NCBI RefSeq assembly: GCF_030657435.1
Contig: NZ_JAUTWS010000024.1
Location: 1-64,000 of the forward strand
Direction: 5' to 3'
Source: Paracraurococcus lichenis
GTDB taxonomy: Bacteria > Pseudomonadota > Alphaproteobacteria > Acetobacterales > Acetobacteraceae
Length of the DNA: 64,000 nucleotides
Below, in pieces: positions 44,598 to 52,994 of the stretch (the stretch's first letter is position 1; each line of letters opens with the position of its first letter). A model generated the notes under the pieces. The model did no database searches and was not told the origin of the DNA. It worked only from the letters and a program-made list of their open reading frames with translations. A program made the translations under genes and the position numbers.

Positions 44598-44740
44598 GCG
44601 CTCGACCCCATCGAGCGCACCTCGAGCGAAAGCCACGGTGCCGGAGCGGCATCAAGGACGCAGCCGCGCTTCGCGCGGTCGGGCGAAGCCCGATCCTTGA
44701 CGCCGCTCCGGCACCGTGGCCAGGAGCATTGGTCGCCTTC
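44598..44740 (-). repeat. structured repeat element A, copy 2 (reverse orientation)
   Basis: The stem is 44633-44658 with 44694-44719 (26 bp, one A/C mismatch on the top strand that is a G-U wobble on the bottom-strand RNA); loop 35 nt. An outer 8-bp hairpin (44598-44605 with 44611-44618) and the flank GAAGGCGACCA (reverse strand, near 44740) match copy 1. It fills the gap between tsaC and the N-demethylase gene and is antisense to both. Confidence 0.85.
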
Positions 44741-44758
44741 TGGGACGAGGTGAGCAGG

Positions 44759-45682
44759 ATGGAGTGCGACGCGAGCCTGCCCGAGGAGGTCGTCCACCTG
44801 CCCTTCGAGGACGGGCCCTTCCGCATGGCCATGGGCCTCGTCGCCTGCCCCGAGGCGGCCTGGTTCGAGATCGACGCACGCTATCCGGCCGAGATGGCGG
44901 AGCGGCGCGAGCTGCTCGCCACGCGGCGCGCCGATGTCCTCGCCGTGGTCCCGGGCAGCGAGGCGGCGCGGGCGGAGACGCTCGCCGTCCTCGCCGCGCA
45001 CCTGCCGCGGCACCACCCCGCCTGGTTCCGCCGCGACGGCCAGATCCTGCACAACCGGCTGACCGGCGAGCGCTGGGACCTCGCCGCCCCGCCCTGCGAC
45101 CCGCTCGAACTCGCGGGACGGCTGGTGCAGGAGGATCTCTGCCTGATCCGCCCGGAGGCCGACGGCCCGGTGCTGGAGGCCGGGCTGGTCTGCGCGCCGA
45201 GCCGCTGGCGACTGACCGAGAAGGTCGGCCATCCCCTCCTGCAGGTGCACGCCCCGGTGCCCCTCTACGCCGAGCGCCTGGGCGCGCCGGTGGACCGCTT
45301 CATGCACCACCTGAAGGAGGGCCGCATCGCCTCGCGCATGAACTGGTCCGTGGTGGACAGCCCGGCGCTGTTCCAGCTCGGTGGCAAGCACCGGACGGAG
45401 CGCGACCCCGGCATCACCGCCGCCAATGCCGGCGAGAAGCTGCACCTGCGGACGGAGCGCCAGAGCTTCCGACGCCTGCCCTCGACCGGCCGCGTGCTCT
45501 TCGGCATCCGCGTGCACAGCTACCCGCTCGCCCGCATCGCCGCCATTCCCGGCGCGGCGGCGCGCCTCGCCGCGGCGGTGCGCGCCCTGCCGGCCGAGAT
45601 GGGCCGCTACAAGAGCCTGCCGGTCTACCGCGAGGCGCTGCTCGGCTTCCTGGACGCGGCGGCCTCCAGGACCTTGGGTTAA
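44759..45682 (+). CDS. DUF3445 heme-dependent oxidative N-demethylase family
   Basis: 307 residues from ATG 44759, GAGGTGAG upstream. The DUF3445 pattern is seen in EDLCLIRP, AGLVCAPSRWRLTEKVGHPL (about 142), VPLYAERLGAPVDRFMHHL and RMNWSVVDSPALFQLGGKHR (about 195), RTERQSFRRLPSTGRVLFGI and RVHSYPLARI. The characterised relative is the heme-dependent dimethylamine oxidase HODM, which also binds NADPH/flavin partners. Substrate and partners are not evident here. A structured repeat lies directly upstream. Confidence 0.9.
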   Translation: MECDASLPEEVVHLPFEDGPFRMAMGLVACPEAAWFEIDARYPAEMAERRELLATRRADVLAVVPGSEAARAETLAVLAAHLPRHHPAWFRRDGQILHNRLTGERWDLAAPPCDPLELAGRLVQEDLCLIRPEADGPVLEAGLVCAPSRWRLTEKVGHPLLQVHAPVPLYAERLGAPVDRFMHHLKEGRIASRMNWSVVDSPALFQLGGKHRTERDPGITAANAGEKLHLRTERQSFRRLPSTGRVLFGIRVHSYPLARIAAIPGAAARLAAAVRALPAEMGRYKSLPVYREALLGFLDAAASRTLG

Positions 45683-45736
45683 TCAGCCGCAAAGAGAATC
45701 CGCCTATCCGGCGATCCCATCCAGCCCGGATCGCCG

Positions 45737-46951
45737 ATGCCCACCCTCCCCGCCACCATGCCCCGGCATGGCTGGCTCGAAGCCCTGCGCGGCGTCGCCG
45801 CGCTGCAGGTCCTGTTGCTGCACCTCCTCGGCGCCTTCTGGCTTCCGCTCGTGACCGGGGAGGGCGGCGGGCCCGCCGCCTGGCTGGCCCGCTCCCCCCT
45901 CGCCCTGCTCTGGGACGGGGAGAGCGCGGTCTACCTCTTCTTCACCATGAGCGGGGTGGTGCTGGCCGGCGCCTTCGCCCGGCAGGTCGAGGCCTCGGGG
46001 GCCGCCTTCGCCGCGCGCCTGCTGCGCCTCGGCCTGCCCGGCGCCGCCGCCTGCCTGCTGGCCTTCCTGGCCTTCCACGCCTTCCCCGGGGCGCATCGCG
46101 CGGCGGCCGAGCGGCTCGGCGCCTCCTGGCTCGGCGGCAACTGGACGGGCGACGGCTCGCTCGCCTCCCTGTTCTGGGAAGCGGGGCCGGGCCTGCTGCT
46201 GCTCGGCTTCGACCCGGCGCTGGCGCCGCTGCCGAGCATCGCCTCGGCCTATAACGGTCCGCTCTGGACGCTGGCGATCGAGCTGCGCGGCTCCCTGCTG
46301 GTGCTGCTGCTGCTGCTCGCGCGGCGGCGCTGGCCACGGGCCTGGGCCTGGGGCGCCGCGCTCGCCCTCGCCTGGCTCTGGCGCAGCGCCTATGGCGGCT
46401 TCCTCGCCGGCGCCCTCGTGGCCCTCGCCGCGCCGCATCTGCCGGCCGCAGCGGCCCTGCGCCGGGCGGCGCCGGCCCTGGGGCTGGGTGGTGCCCTGCT
46501 CTCCTGGCTGGCGCTGCGCGAGTTGCCGGACGGGCTGGCGCTGCCGGGCGGCGGGCCGGGCTGGCCGGCCGCCCTGCCCGCCGCGGACCTGCTGCGCAGC
46601 CTCGGCGCGGCGCTCGGCCTCGGCGCCGTCGCGGCGCTGCCGGGGCTGCGCCGTTGGCTGGAGAGGCCCTGGCTCGCCGTGCTCGGCCGCCTCTCCTTCC
46701 CGCTCTACCTCGTGCACTGGCCGATGATCCTCGGCCCCGGCGCGGCCGCCTTCGTCGCGCTGGAGCCCCGGCTGGGCGGCGCGGCGGCGCGGCTGGCCGG
46801 CATGGCGGCGGCGGCGCTGCTCTCGCTGCTGCTCGCACTCGCCTTCCGCCCGGTGGACGAGGCGGCGATCCGCTGGTCGCGCCGGCTGCGCGCGGCGCTC
46901 GCGGCCCGGGGCAGCGTGATGCCGGCTGCGGCGCTGGCGCGGCGGCCCTGA
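45737..46951 (+). CDS. acyltransferase family 3 membrane protein
   Basis: 404 residues with about ten hydrophobic helices. It begins with the family opening LEALRGVAALQVLLLHLLGA (about 15), in which the catalytic His sits, and ends with FPLYLVHWPMILGPGA (about 318). Such proteins (OafA/NodX type) transfer acyl groups onto surface glycans or lipids in the inner membrane. An Ala/Leu-rich body is typical of this genome. Possible functional link to the glycosyltransferases at 19-23 kb is speculative. Confidence 0.88.
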   Translation: MPTLPATMPRHGWLEALRGVAALQVLLLHLLGAFWLPLVTGEGGGPAAWLARSPLALLWDGESAVYLFFTMSGVVLAGAFARQVEASGAAFAARLLRLGLPGAAACLLAFLAFHAFPGAHRAAAERLGASWLGGNWTGDGSLASLFWEAGPGLLLLGFDPALAPLPSIASAYNGPLWTLAIELRGSLLVLLLLLARRRWPRAWAWGAALALAWLWRSAYGGFLAGALVALAAPHLPAAAALRRAAPALGLGGALLSWLALRELPDGLALPGGGPGWPAALPAADLLRSLGAALGLGAVAALPGLRRWLERPWLAVLGRLSFPLYLVHWPMILGPGAAAFVALEPRLGGAAARLAGMAAAALLSLLLALAFRPVDEAAIRWSRRLRAALAARGSVMPAAALARRP

Positions 46952-47055
46952 GCGGGCCTGCCGCGCACCGCAGCGTTTCCCCCGGAGGACGGGTGGTCTA
47001 GCCTCCCCGGGCAAGGCGCGCGGCCCGACGCGCCGCAACCGCACAGGAGGAAACC

Positions 47056-48276
47056 ATGTCCCACTGGAGGGGCGCCGCCGCGGCGCTCGCCCTCATGCTC
47101 GCGCCGCTTCTATGGCCCGGCGTGGCGCCGGCGCAGGTCTCGGACGAGGCCGTGCGCATCGGCGTGCTCACCGACCTCTCTGGCCCCTATGCCGATTTCG
47201 CCGGGCCGGGCTCGGTCCTCGCCACCCGCATGGCGATCGAGGACCACGGCGGCAAGGTGCTCGGCAAGGCCGCCGAGGTCGTCTCCGGTGACCACCAGAA
47301 CAAGCCCGATGTCGGCGGTTCGCTGGCGCGGCGCTGGATCGACACCGACCGCGTCGACATGATCATCGACATGCCCAACAGCTCCGTCGCGCTCGCCGTG
47401 CAGCAGGTGGGGCGGGAGCGCAGCCGCATCATCATCAACAGCTCCGCCTCCACCACCGAGCTGACGGGACGGCAATGCTCCCCCGTGGGGTTCCACTGGA
47501 CCTCGGACAGCTTCGCGCTGTCGAGCGGCACGACGCGCGCCGTGATGCAGCAGGGCGGGAAATCCTGGTACTACCTGACCGTGGACTACGAGGGCGGCTA
47601 CGCGCTCGAGCGCGGCTCGGAAGGCGTGGTGAAGGCGAATGGCGGCACCGTGCTCGGCCATGCGCGGCACCCGCTGAACACCGCCGACTTCTCCTCCTTC
47701 CTGCTGCAGGCGCAGGCGTCGCGCGCGCAGGTGGTGGCGCTGGCCAATGCCGGCACGGACACCATCAACGCCATCAAGCAGGCCGGCGAGTTCGGCCTGA
47801 CGCGGCAGGGCCAGCGCATCGCCGGCATGTTCGTCAACATCAACGACATCAAGGCGCTCGGCCTCGCCACCGCGCAGGGCGTGGTGACGGTGGAGGCCTG
47901 GTACTGGGACATGGATGACGAGACCCGGGCCTTCGCGAAGCGCTTCGCCGAGCGCAACCGCGGCACGCCGCCGAGCCAGTATCAGGCCGGCATCTACAGC
48001 GCGGTGCGGCACTACCTGAAGGCGATCGAGGCCGCGGGCACCGACGAGGCCATGGCGGTGGCGGCGAAGATGCGGGAGCTGCCGGTGAACGACGTCTTCA
48101 CGAAGAACGGCCGCGTGCGGGCGGACGGGCGGCACGTGCACGACCTCTACCTGGTCGAGGTCAAGGCGCCGGCGGAGTCGAAAGGACCCTGGGACCTCTA
48201 CAAGGTGCTGGCGACGGTGCCGGCGGAGCAGGCCTTCAAGCCGCTCGATCCCGCCTGCCCGCTGGTGAAGCCGTGA
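47056..48276 (+). CDS. LivK-like periplasmic binding protein
   Basis: 406 residues; ATG 47056 after AGGAGGAAACC. Signal peptide WRGAAAALALMLAPLLWPGV cut near APAQ. Type I periplasmic-binding fold (Peripla_BP_6): RIGVLTDLSGPYADFAGPGS (about 35), DMIIDMPNSSVALAVQQV, VNSSASTTELTG-like site (INSSASTTELTGRQCSP) and SWYYLTVDYEGGYALERGSE. It typically binds amino acids, amides or aromatic acids for ABC importers. No permease or ATPase follows; instead it overlaps a dehydrogenase gene by 4 nt. Confidence 0.93.
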   Translation: MSHWRGAAAALALMLAPLLWPGVAPAQVSDEAVRIGVLTDLSGPYADFAGPGSVLATRMAIEDHGGKVLGKAAEVVSGDHQNKPDVGGSLARRWIDTDRVDMIIDMPNSSVALAVQQVGRERSRIIINSSASTTELTGRQCSPVGFHWTSDSFALSSGTTRAVMQQGGKSWYYLTVDYEGGYALERGSEGVVKANGGTVLGHARHPLNTADFSSFLLQAQASRAQVVALANAGTDTINAIKQAGEFGLTRQGQRIAGMFVNINDIKALGLATAQGVVTVEAWYWDMDDETRAFAKRFAERNRGTPPSQYQAGIYSAVRHYLKAIEAAGTDEAMAVAAKMRELPVNDVFTKNGRVRADGRHVHDLYLVEVKAPAESKGPWDLYKVLATVPAEQAFKPLDPACPLVKP

Positions 48277-49202
48277 GCGCGCCTCTCGGCTTCGTCGGCC
48301 TCGGCGCCATGGGCGCGCCGATGGTCCGCCGGCTGCTCGGCGCCGGGCACCGCGTGCTGGTGCACGACGTGAACATGGCAGCCGTCGCCGCCGCCGTCTC
48401 GAAGGGCGCGGAGGGGCGCACCAGCCCGGCCGCCGTCGCGGCTGACGCGGAGGTGGTGCTGGTCAGCCTGCCGACGCCGGACGTGGTGCGGCAGGTCGCG
48501 CTCGGCCCCGGCGGCCTCATCGAGGGCAATGCCCTGCGGATCTATGTGGACCTCTCGACGACGGGCGCGCAGGTGGCGCGGCAGGTCGCGGCGGGCCTCG
48601 CGCCGCGCGGCGTCACGGCGCTCGACGCACCGGTTTCGGGCGGCGTGGCGGGGGCGGAGGCCGGCACCCTCGCGGTCATGGCGGCCGGCGACCGCGCCGC
48701 CTTCGACCGCGTGCGGCCGGTGCTGGAGGTCATCGGCGCCAATACCGTCCTGGTCGGCGAGCAGGTCGGGCTCGGCCAGACCCTGAAGCTGGTGAACAAC
48801 CTGCTGGCCGCGACCACCTGGGCGGCGGCCTGCGAGGCGCTGGCGATGGGCGCCAAGGCCGGGCTCGACCCGGAGCTGATGGTGGGCGTGATCAACAAGA
48901 GCTCCGGCCGCAGCTTCGCCACCGAGCGCTTCGTCCCCGGCGCCGTGCTGACGCGCCGCTTCGACTTCGGCTTCCGGATGGAGCTGATGGCGAAGGACAT
49001 GCGCCTCGCGCTGCAGGAGGCGGAGGCGCTGGGCCTCGTCATGCCGACCAGCCGCGCGGCGCAGATGCTCTACGGCCTCGCCATGGCGGGCGGCGGCGGC
49101 AAGGGCGACGTGACCGAGCTGGCGAAGGTCACGGAGGGCTGGGCGGCGGTGGAACTCGCCGCGGCGCGCCGGAACGAGGCCGGCGAGGGCCCGGGGGCCT
49201 GA
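48273..49202 (+). CDS. beta-hydroxyacid dehydrogenase family (3-hydroxyisobutyrate dehydrogenase-like)
   Basis: 309 residues from GTG 48273 (GTGA overlap). The Rossmann motif GFVGLGAMGAPMVRRLL (about 5), DAPVSGGVAGAEAGTLAVM (about 115) and the catalytic Lys in GQTLKLVNNLLAAT (about 168) define the family. It oxidises or reduces short beta-hydroxy acids (or tartronate semialdehyde) with NAD(P). Coupling to a periplasmic receptor suggests it metabolises the imported solute. Confidence 0.92.
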   Translation: MSAPLGFVGLGAMGAPMVRRLLGAGHRVLVHDVNMAAVAAAVSKGAEGRTSPAAVAADAEVVLVSLPTPDVVRQVALGPGGLIEGNALRIYVDLSTTGAQVARQVAAGLAPRGVTALDAPVSGGVAGAEAGTLAVMAAGDRAAFDRVRPVLEVIGANTVLVGEQVGLGQTLKLVNNLLAATTWAAACEALAMGAKAGLDPELMVGVINKSSGRSFATERFVPGAVLTRRFDFGFRMELMAKDMRLALQEAEALGLVMPTSRAAQMLYGLAMAGGGGKGDVTELAKVTEGWAAVELAAARRNEAGEGPGA

Positions 49203-49255
49203 CCTCGGGCCGCCGGACCGGCAGGGCGGGGGCCGCCGCGTGGCCCCCGCATCCA

Positions 49256-49639
49256 TCAGGCGGGCGTGCGCTCCAGCAGCTCGATGGTGATGTCCTGCGG
49301 GCCCTTGATGAAGCAGATGCGCACGCCGGGGCGGGCCTGCTTCGGCTCCATGGTGAACGCGACGCCCTTGGCCTTGAGGTCGGCCACCGCCTCGTCGAGG
49401 CCCTGCACCGCGAGGCCGAAATGGTCGATGCCGTTGTAGGGGGAGACGGGCGGCGCCGCGACGCGGTTGTCGGACTGCGAGATGAAGAGGTCGAGGCCGC
49501 CGAGCGTCATGTCGATGCGGGGCGCCTCGCCCGTGACGCGCCGCACCTCCTCGGCGCCCAGCTTGTCGCGGAACCAGGTGGCCGTCGCCTCCAGGTCCGG
49601 GCTGCGCAGGTGGATGTGATCGAAGCCGTAGCGGGCCAT
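49256..49639 (-). CDS. VOC-family (glyoxalase-like) protein
   Basis: 127 residues with one full vicinal-oxygen-chelate unit pair: GFDHIHLRSPDLEATATWFR (about 5), IDHFGLAVQGLDEAVADLKA (about 71) and a terminal metal-ligand Glu in DITIELLERT. Metal ligands His8, His73 and Glu are in the expected places. Function could be lyase, isomerase or dioxygenase-like; not assignable. It faces the dehydrogenase gene convergently. Confidence 0.87.
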   Translation of the reverse strand: MARYGFDHIHLRSPDLEATATWFRDKLGAEEVRRVTGEAPRIDMTLGGLDLFISQSDNRVAAPPVSPYNGIDHFGLAVQGLDEAVADLKAKGVAFTMEPKQARPGVRICFIKGPQDITIELLERTPA

Positions 49640-49664
49640 GGGTCCCTCCCCTCGTCATGTCGCC

Positions 49665-49717
49665 AGCCTGGAGCATTCCCGGGCTGACCGTGCCGCGTGA
49701 GAATGCTCCAGGCTTTT
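49665..49717. repeat. 14-bp inverted repeat with T-tail
   Basis: Perfect arms AGCCTGGAGCATTC (49665-49678) and its complement (49701-49714), followed by TTT. It is located upstream of the minus-strand VOC gene and of the plus-strand hydrolase gene, so it is not a simple 3' end terminator; an operator or REP-like element is possible. Confidence 0.7.
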
Positions 49718-49886
49718 GATGTGTCGAGCGGATTCACGCCTCCGGGCGTTTCCACTCCGCGGCGATCCGCCCCGGCATGGCGGACGGGCCTGCCCGGGAG
49801 GCCGGTCCTTGCGGCAGCTCCCGCCCGGCCGCATCTGCCTGGGGCCTGCCGGAGCCCCCTGCCATGTCCCTCCCTTGCGCCCGCGC

Positions 49887-50801
49887 ATGACGGCCGCGCT
49901 GCTCCTCCTGCTCGCTGCGCTCGGCGGCGCCGGCTGGTACCTCTACGATCCCGACAGGCCGCGCGCCGCGCTCGAGGCGCGCTGGGCCCCGCCGCCCTCG
50001 CAATTCGTCGACGTGCTCGGGGTCCGCCTGCATATCCGCGACACCGGCCCGCGGGAGGGGCCGGCGGTGCTGCTGATCCACGGCTTCGCCGCCAGCCTGC
50101 ACACGTGGGAGGCCTGGGCGCCGCTGCTCGAGGACCGCTTCCGGCTGATCCGACTGGACCTGCCGGGCTTCGGCCTGACCGGCCCCGATCCCGGCGGCGA
50201 CTACACCGATGAACGCTCGGCCGTCCTGCTGGCCGCGCTGCTCGACCGGCTGGGCGTGGCGCGGGCGGCGGTGGTCGGCAGTTCCATGGGCGGGCGGATC
50301 GCCTGGCGCTTCGCGGTCGCGGCGCCGGCGCGCGTGGCGAAGCTGGTGCTGATGGCGCCCGATGGCTTCGCCAGCCCCGGGCGGGACTACGACACCGTCC
50401 CCCGCGTGCCGGCGCTGATGCGCCTGCTGCCCTGGACCCTGCCGCGGCCGCTGCTGAAGCACGCGACGGCGGGCGCCTATGCCGTGCCCGGCGTGCTGAC
50501 CGCGGCGGTGGTGGACCGCTACCGCGACATGCTGCTGGCGCCGGGCGTGCGGCAGGCGATCCTGGACCGGCTGCCGCAGACCGTGCTGCGCCGGCCGGAG
50601 CCGATGCTGGCCACCCTGCGCATGCCGGTGCTGCTGCTCTGGGGCGAGGAGGACCGCGCCGTGCCGGTCGCGCATGCCGCGGATTACCTGCGCGTCCTGC
50701 CCGATGCGCGCGCGGTGGTGCTGCCCGGCATCGGCCATGTGCCGATGGAGGAGGCGCCCGCGGCCTCGGCCGCCGCGCTGCGGCAGTTCCTGGAGGCTTG
50801 A
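49887..50801 (+). CDS. membrane-anchored alpha/beta hydrolase
   Basis: 304 residues from ATG 49887. One N-terminal hydrophobic helix (LLLLLAALGGAGWYL) acts as anchor or signal. Then the alpha/beta hydrolase core: VLLIHGFAASLHTWEAWAPL (about 64), nucleophile Ser in VVGSSMGGRIAWRFA (about 133), acid in LLLWGEEDRAVPV (about 255) and His in PGIGHVPMEEAP (about 283). Serine esterase or hydrolase; substrate unknown. Confidence 0.9.
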   Translation: MTAALLLLLAALGGAGWYLYDPDRPRAALEARWAPPPSQFVDVLGVRLHIRDTGPREGPAVLLIHGFAASLHTWEAWAPLLEDRFRLIRLDLPGFGLTGPDPGGDYTDERSAVLLAALLDRLGVARAAVVGSSMGGRIAWRFAVAAPARVAKLVLMAPDGFASPGRDYDTVPRVPALMRLLPWTLPRPLLKHATAGAYAVPGVLTAAVVDRYRDMLLAPGVRQAILDRLPQTVLRRPEPMLATLRMPVLLLWGEEDRAVPVAHAADYLRVLPDARAVVLPGIGHVPMEEAPAASAAALRQFLEA

Positions 50802-50833
50802 CCGCATCGGCCCTGCCCCGCCAGCTAGCGCGC

Positions 50834-51586
50834 ATGGACCAGCAGACCGAACTCGCCAAGGTGAAGGCCCGCATCCGGGCGCTCGCCGCCCGGACCGTGG
50901 AGCGCGGCTGCTCCGAGGCCGAGGCGCTGGCCGCCGCCGCCAAGGTGGGCGAGCTGCTCGAGGTCTATGGCCTCTCGATGTCCGAGGTGGAGCTGCGGGA
51001 GGAGGCCTGCCTGCAGCGCCGCGTCACCGTGCCCGGGCCGCAGCGCCTGGCGTTGCGCTGGCTCTACCCGAGCCTGCTGCGGTTCTGCGAATGCCGCGGC
51101 TGGACCGACGGACGCGCCGATTTCGTGCTCTACGGGCTCGAGCCGGACGTGCAGATGGCGGAGTACCTGCTGAAGGTGGCCGAGGGCGCGCTGCGCTTCG
51201 AGGAGGCGCGCTACCGCGAGAGCCCGGACTGGCTGCGCAGCCGCGCGACGCCGCAGACAAGGCTGCGCAGCTTCCGCTACGGCTTCGCGGACCGGCTGGG
51301 CAAACGGCTGGAGGCGATGGTGGGCGAGCGCGAGGCGGCCGCCGAGGCGCGCCGCGCCGCGGCGCCGCCGGCGCAGGCGAGCGCCTCCACCGCCCTGGTG
51401 CTGGCCAAGGAGAAGAAGGTGGAGGAGGGGTTCCGCGGCCTCGGCGTACGGCTGAAGACCATCTATTCCACGGCGACCGTCCGCGACCGCGGCGCCTATG
51501 GCAAGGGCCAGGCCGCCGGCGGCCGCGTCGGCCTCGACCGCCCCGTCGGCCGTGGCCCGGGCGCCGGCCGCCTGCCGAGCGGCTGA
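50834..51586 (+). CDS. DUF2786 protein
   Basis: 250 residues; ATG 50834. Residues about 5-50 match the DUF2786 helical motif (VKARIRALAARTVERGCSEA then EALAAAAKVGELLEVYGLSM). The rest is mostly helical and basic, ending in a Gly/Arg-rich tail. DUF2786 proteins are often on phages or next to SprT-like genes; one such gene follows 64 nt downstream. Probably nucleic-acid related, by context only. Confidence 0.82.
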   Translation: MDQQTELAKVKARIRALAARTVERGCSEAEALAAAAKVGELLEVYGLSMSEVELREEACLQRRVTVPGPQRLALRWLYPSLLRFCECRGWTDGRADFVLYGLEPDVQMAEYLLKVAEGALRFEEARYRESPDWLRSRATPQTRLRSFRYGFADRLGKRLEAMVGEREAAAEARRAAAPPAQASASTALVLAKEKKVEEGFRGLGVRLKTIYSTATVRDRGAYGKGQAAGGRVGLDRPVGRGPGAGRLPSG

Positions 51587-51601
51587 TGGCAAGGGGGGTC
51601 T

Positions 51602-51648
51602 CGAAGGGGGGCTCCGCCCCCTTCGCGGGGTCCGGGGCGGAGCCCCGG
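51602..51648. repeat. tandem GC hairpins in short gap
   Basis: Two consecutive stems: 9 bp (CGAAGGGGG / CCCCCTTCG, 51602-51610 with 51617-51625) and 7 bp (CCGGGGC / GCCCCGG, 51632-51638 with 51642-51648). They fill the gap between the DUF2786 and metallopeptidase genes and may reduce or attenuate downstream expression. Similar GC repeats are common in high-GC alphaproteobacteria. Confidence 0.75.
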
Positions 51649-51650
51649 CT

Positions 51651-52085
51651 ATGAGCCGCGGGGACACCGCGGCCCGCCGGTTGTACGCCTGGGAGGACGC
51701 CGAGGTCGCGCCGCGCGACCTCTCCCGCGTCCCCTTCGCGCAGTTGCAGGCGCTGGTCGACCATGTCTGGGCCGCCGAGGGGCTGCGCTTCCCGCCGCGC
51801 ATTCGCCCCCTGCCCCGCCAGGCCCGCGCGACCGTCGCGCGCGCCACGCGCCTGGCGATCGAGGCGCCGGCGGAGCTCCCCACCTGGGTCCTGCTGCACG
51901 AGCTGGCGCATAGCCTGACCAGCACGGCCGAGGGCACGAATGACGGCCACGGCCCGCGCTTCGTCGGCATGTACCTGCATCTGCTGGTGCACCACGCGCG
52001 CATGCCGCGGGAGGCCTTGGCGGCTTCGCTCGAAGCGGCGGGCATTCCCTTCGATCCGGCCCCGCGGCCGGCCTTTTTCGGGTGA
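51651..52085 (+). CDS. SprT-like zinc metallopeptidase-fold protein
   Basis: 144 residues from ATG 51651. The zinc motif HELAH in PTWVLLHELAHSLTSTAEGT (about 78-97), with a possible third ligand in DGHGPRFVGMYLHLL, gives a minigluzincin-type core. The start directly follows the hairpin pair and lacks a good ribosome site; an upstream GTG is possible. Likely partner of the DUF2786 protein. Confidence 0.8.
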   Translation: MSRGDTAARRLYAWEDAEVAPRDLSRVPFAQLQALVDHVWAAEGLRFPPRIRPLPRQARATVARATRLAIEAPAELPTWVLLHELAHSLTSTAEGTNDGHGPRFVGMYLHLLVHHARMPREALAASLEAAGIPFDPAPRPAFFG

Positions 52086-52156
52086 TGCCGGATCGCGGAC
52101 ATGCTGGCGCATGGCAGCGCTCGCCGGTCAGCCTGGATGCGGCCCGGCGGGAAACG

Positions 52157-52861
52157 TCAGGCGCGCAGCCTGCGGTAGTGCAGGACCGTCTCGGCCTGCG
52201 TGCGGAGTTGCAGGCGCATCTCCGCGCCATCCATCCGGAACTTCTCCAGGACCCCGCGGCGGGCGAGCTCCGCCACGACATAATCGATGTTGGCCAGGAG
52301 GTGCGGCCCGCCGAAGCCGCCGCCATGGATGTTCGCGTCGATGCTGAGCGCCTTGACGAGCTGGAGATAGGTGAAGCGTCGATAGGGTCGATTGGCGTTG
52401 CCGCTGCCCACCATGTCGCCTTCCATCAGCGCGCCGAAACTCTTGTTCACCCCGGCGTCCACCAGCAGCATGCGGACGAGGGTGGTGACCGGCAGCCGGT
52501 CGTCCTCCAGGCCCGTCGGGGTCTGCACTCGCCCCTTGCTGAAGAGGTGGTCGACATTGTAGCGGCCCGGCACCGCCGCGATCGGGAAGCCGCAGACCTC
52601 CCTGGCGAAGGCGAGAAAGGGGCCCGTGTAGACCGGGCGGCGCGCGCGCACCCAGAGCTCGGCGTGACCGTTGCGGCGGACCAGCATCGCCTCCTCCCGG
52701 CCATAGCCCGGCAGCGCGGCCGCCGTGGCGCCGCGCTGCGAGGCAAGCTCCTCCAGCGCAGAGGCGCTGGTTGCCGCGCAGATGCACCAATCGTCATCGA
52801 GGAAGGATGCGATGGCCGAGGCATCCTGCTCCGCCAGGTAGGTCTGCAGCGTCTTCGCCAT
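52157..52861 (-). CDS. hypothetical protein with NVDHLF motif
   Basis: 234 residues; ATG 52861. No family recognised with confidence. Central YNVDHLFSKGR (about 100) resembles His-Asp metal motifs seen in some HNH-like or toxin domains, but without a full HNH pattern. DANIHGGGFGGPHLLANIDY (about 175) and a basic C-terminal helix complete it. Lower GC patches near the 5' end suggest mild divergence from neighbours. Alone, between two unrelated genes. Confidence 0.65.
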   Translation of the reverse strand: MAKTLQTYLAEQDASAIASFLDDDWCICAATSASALEELASQRGATAAALPGYGREEAMLVRRNGHAELWVRARRPVYTGPFLAFAREVCGFPIAAVPGRYNVDHLFSKGRVQTPTGLEDDRLPVTTLVRMLLVDAGVNKSFGALMEGDMVGSGNANRPYRRFTYLQLVKALSIDANIHGGGFGGPHLLANIDYVVAELARRGVLEKFRMDGAEMRLQLRTQAETVLHYRRLRA

Positions 52862-52994
52862 GGGTTCGCAGCCATGTTCGCGATCGCGATGCTACCGCAG
52901 GCATGGAAGTTGCGCCACGCGCGATCTCGACGGGCGCTGCCCGGGATGACGCGGCGGTGACTGAAGGATAGCCTTGCGCCGGGGAGGATCTGCC

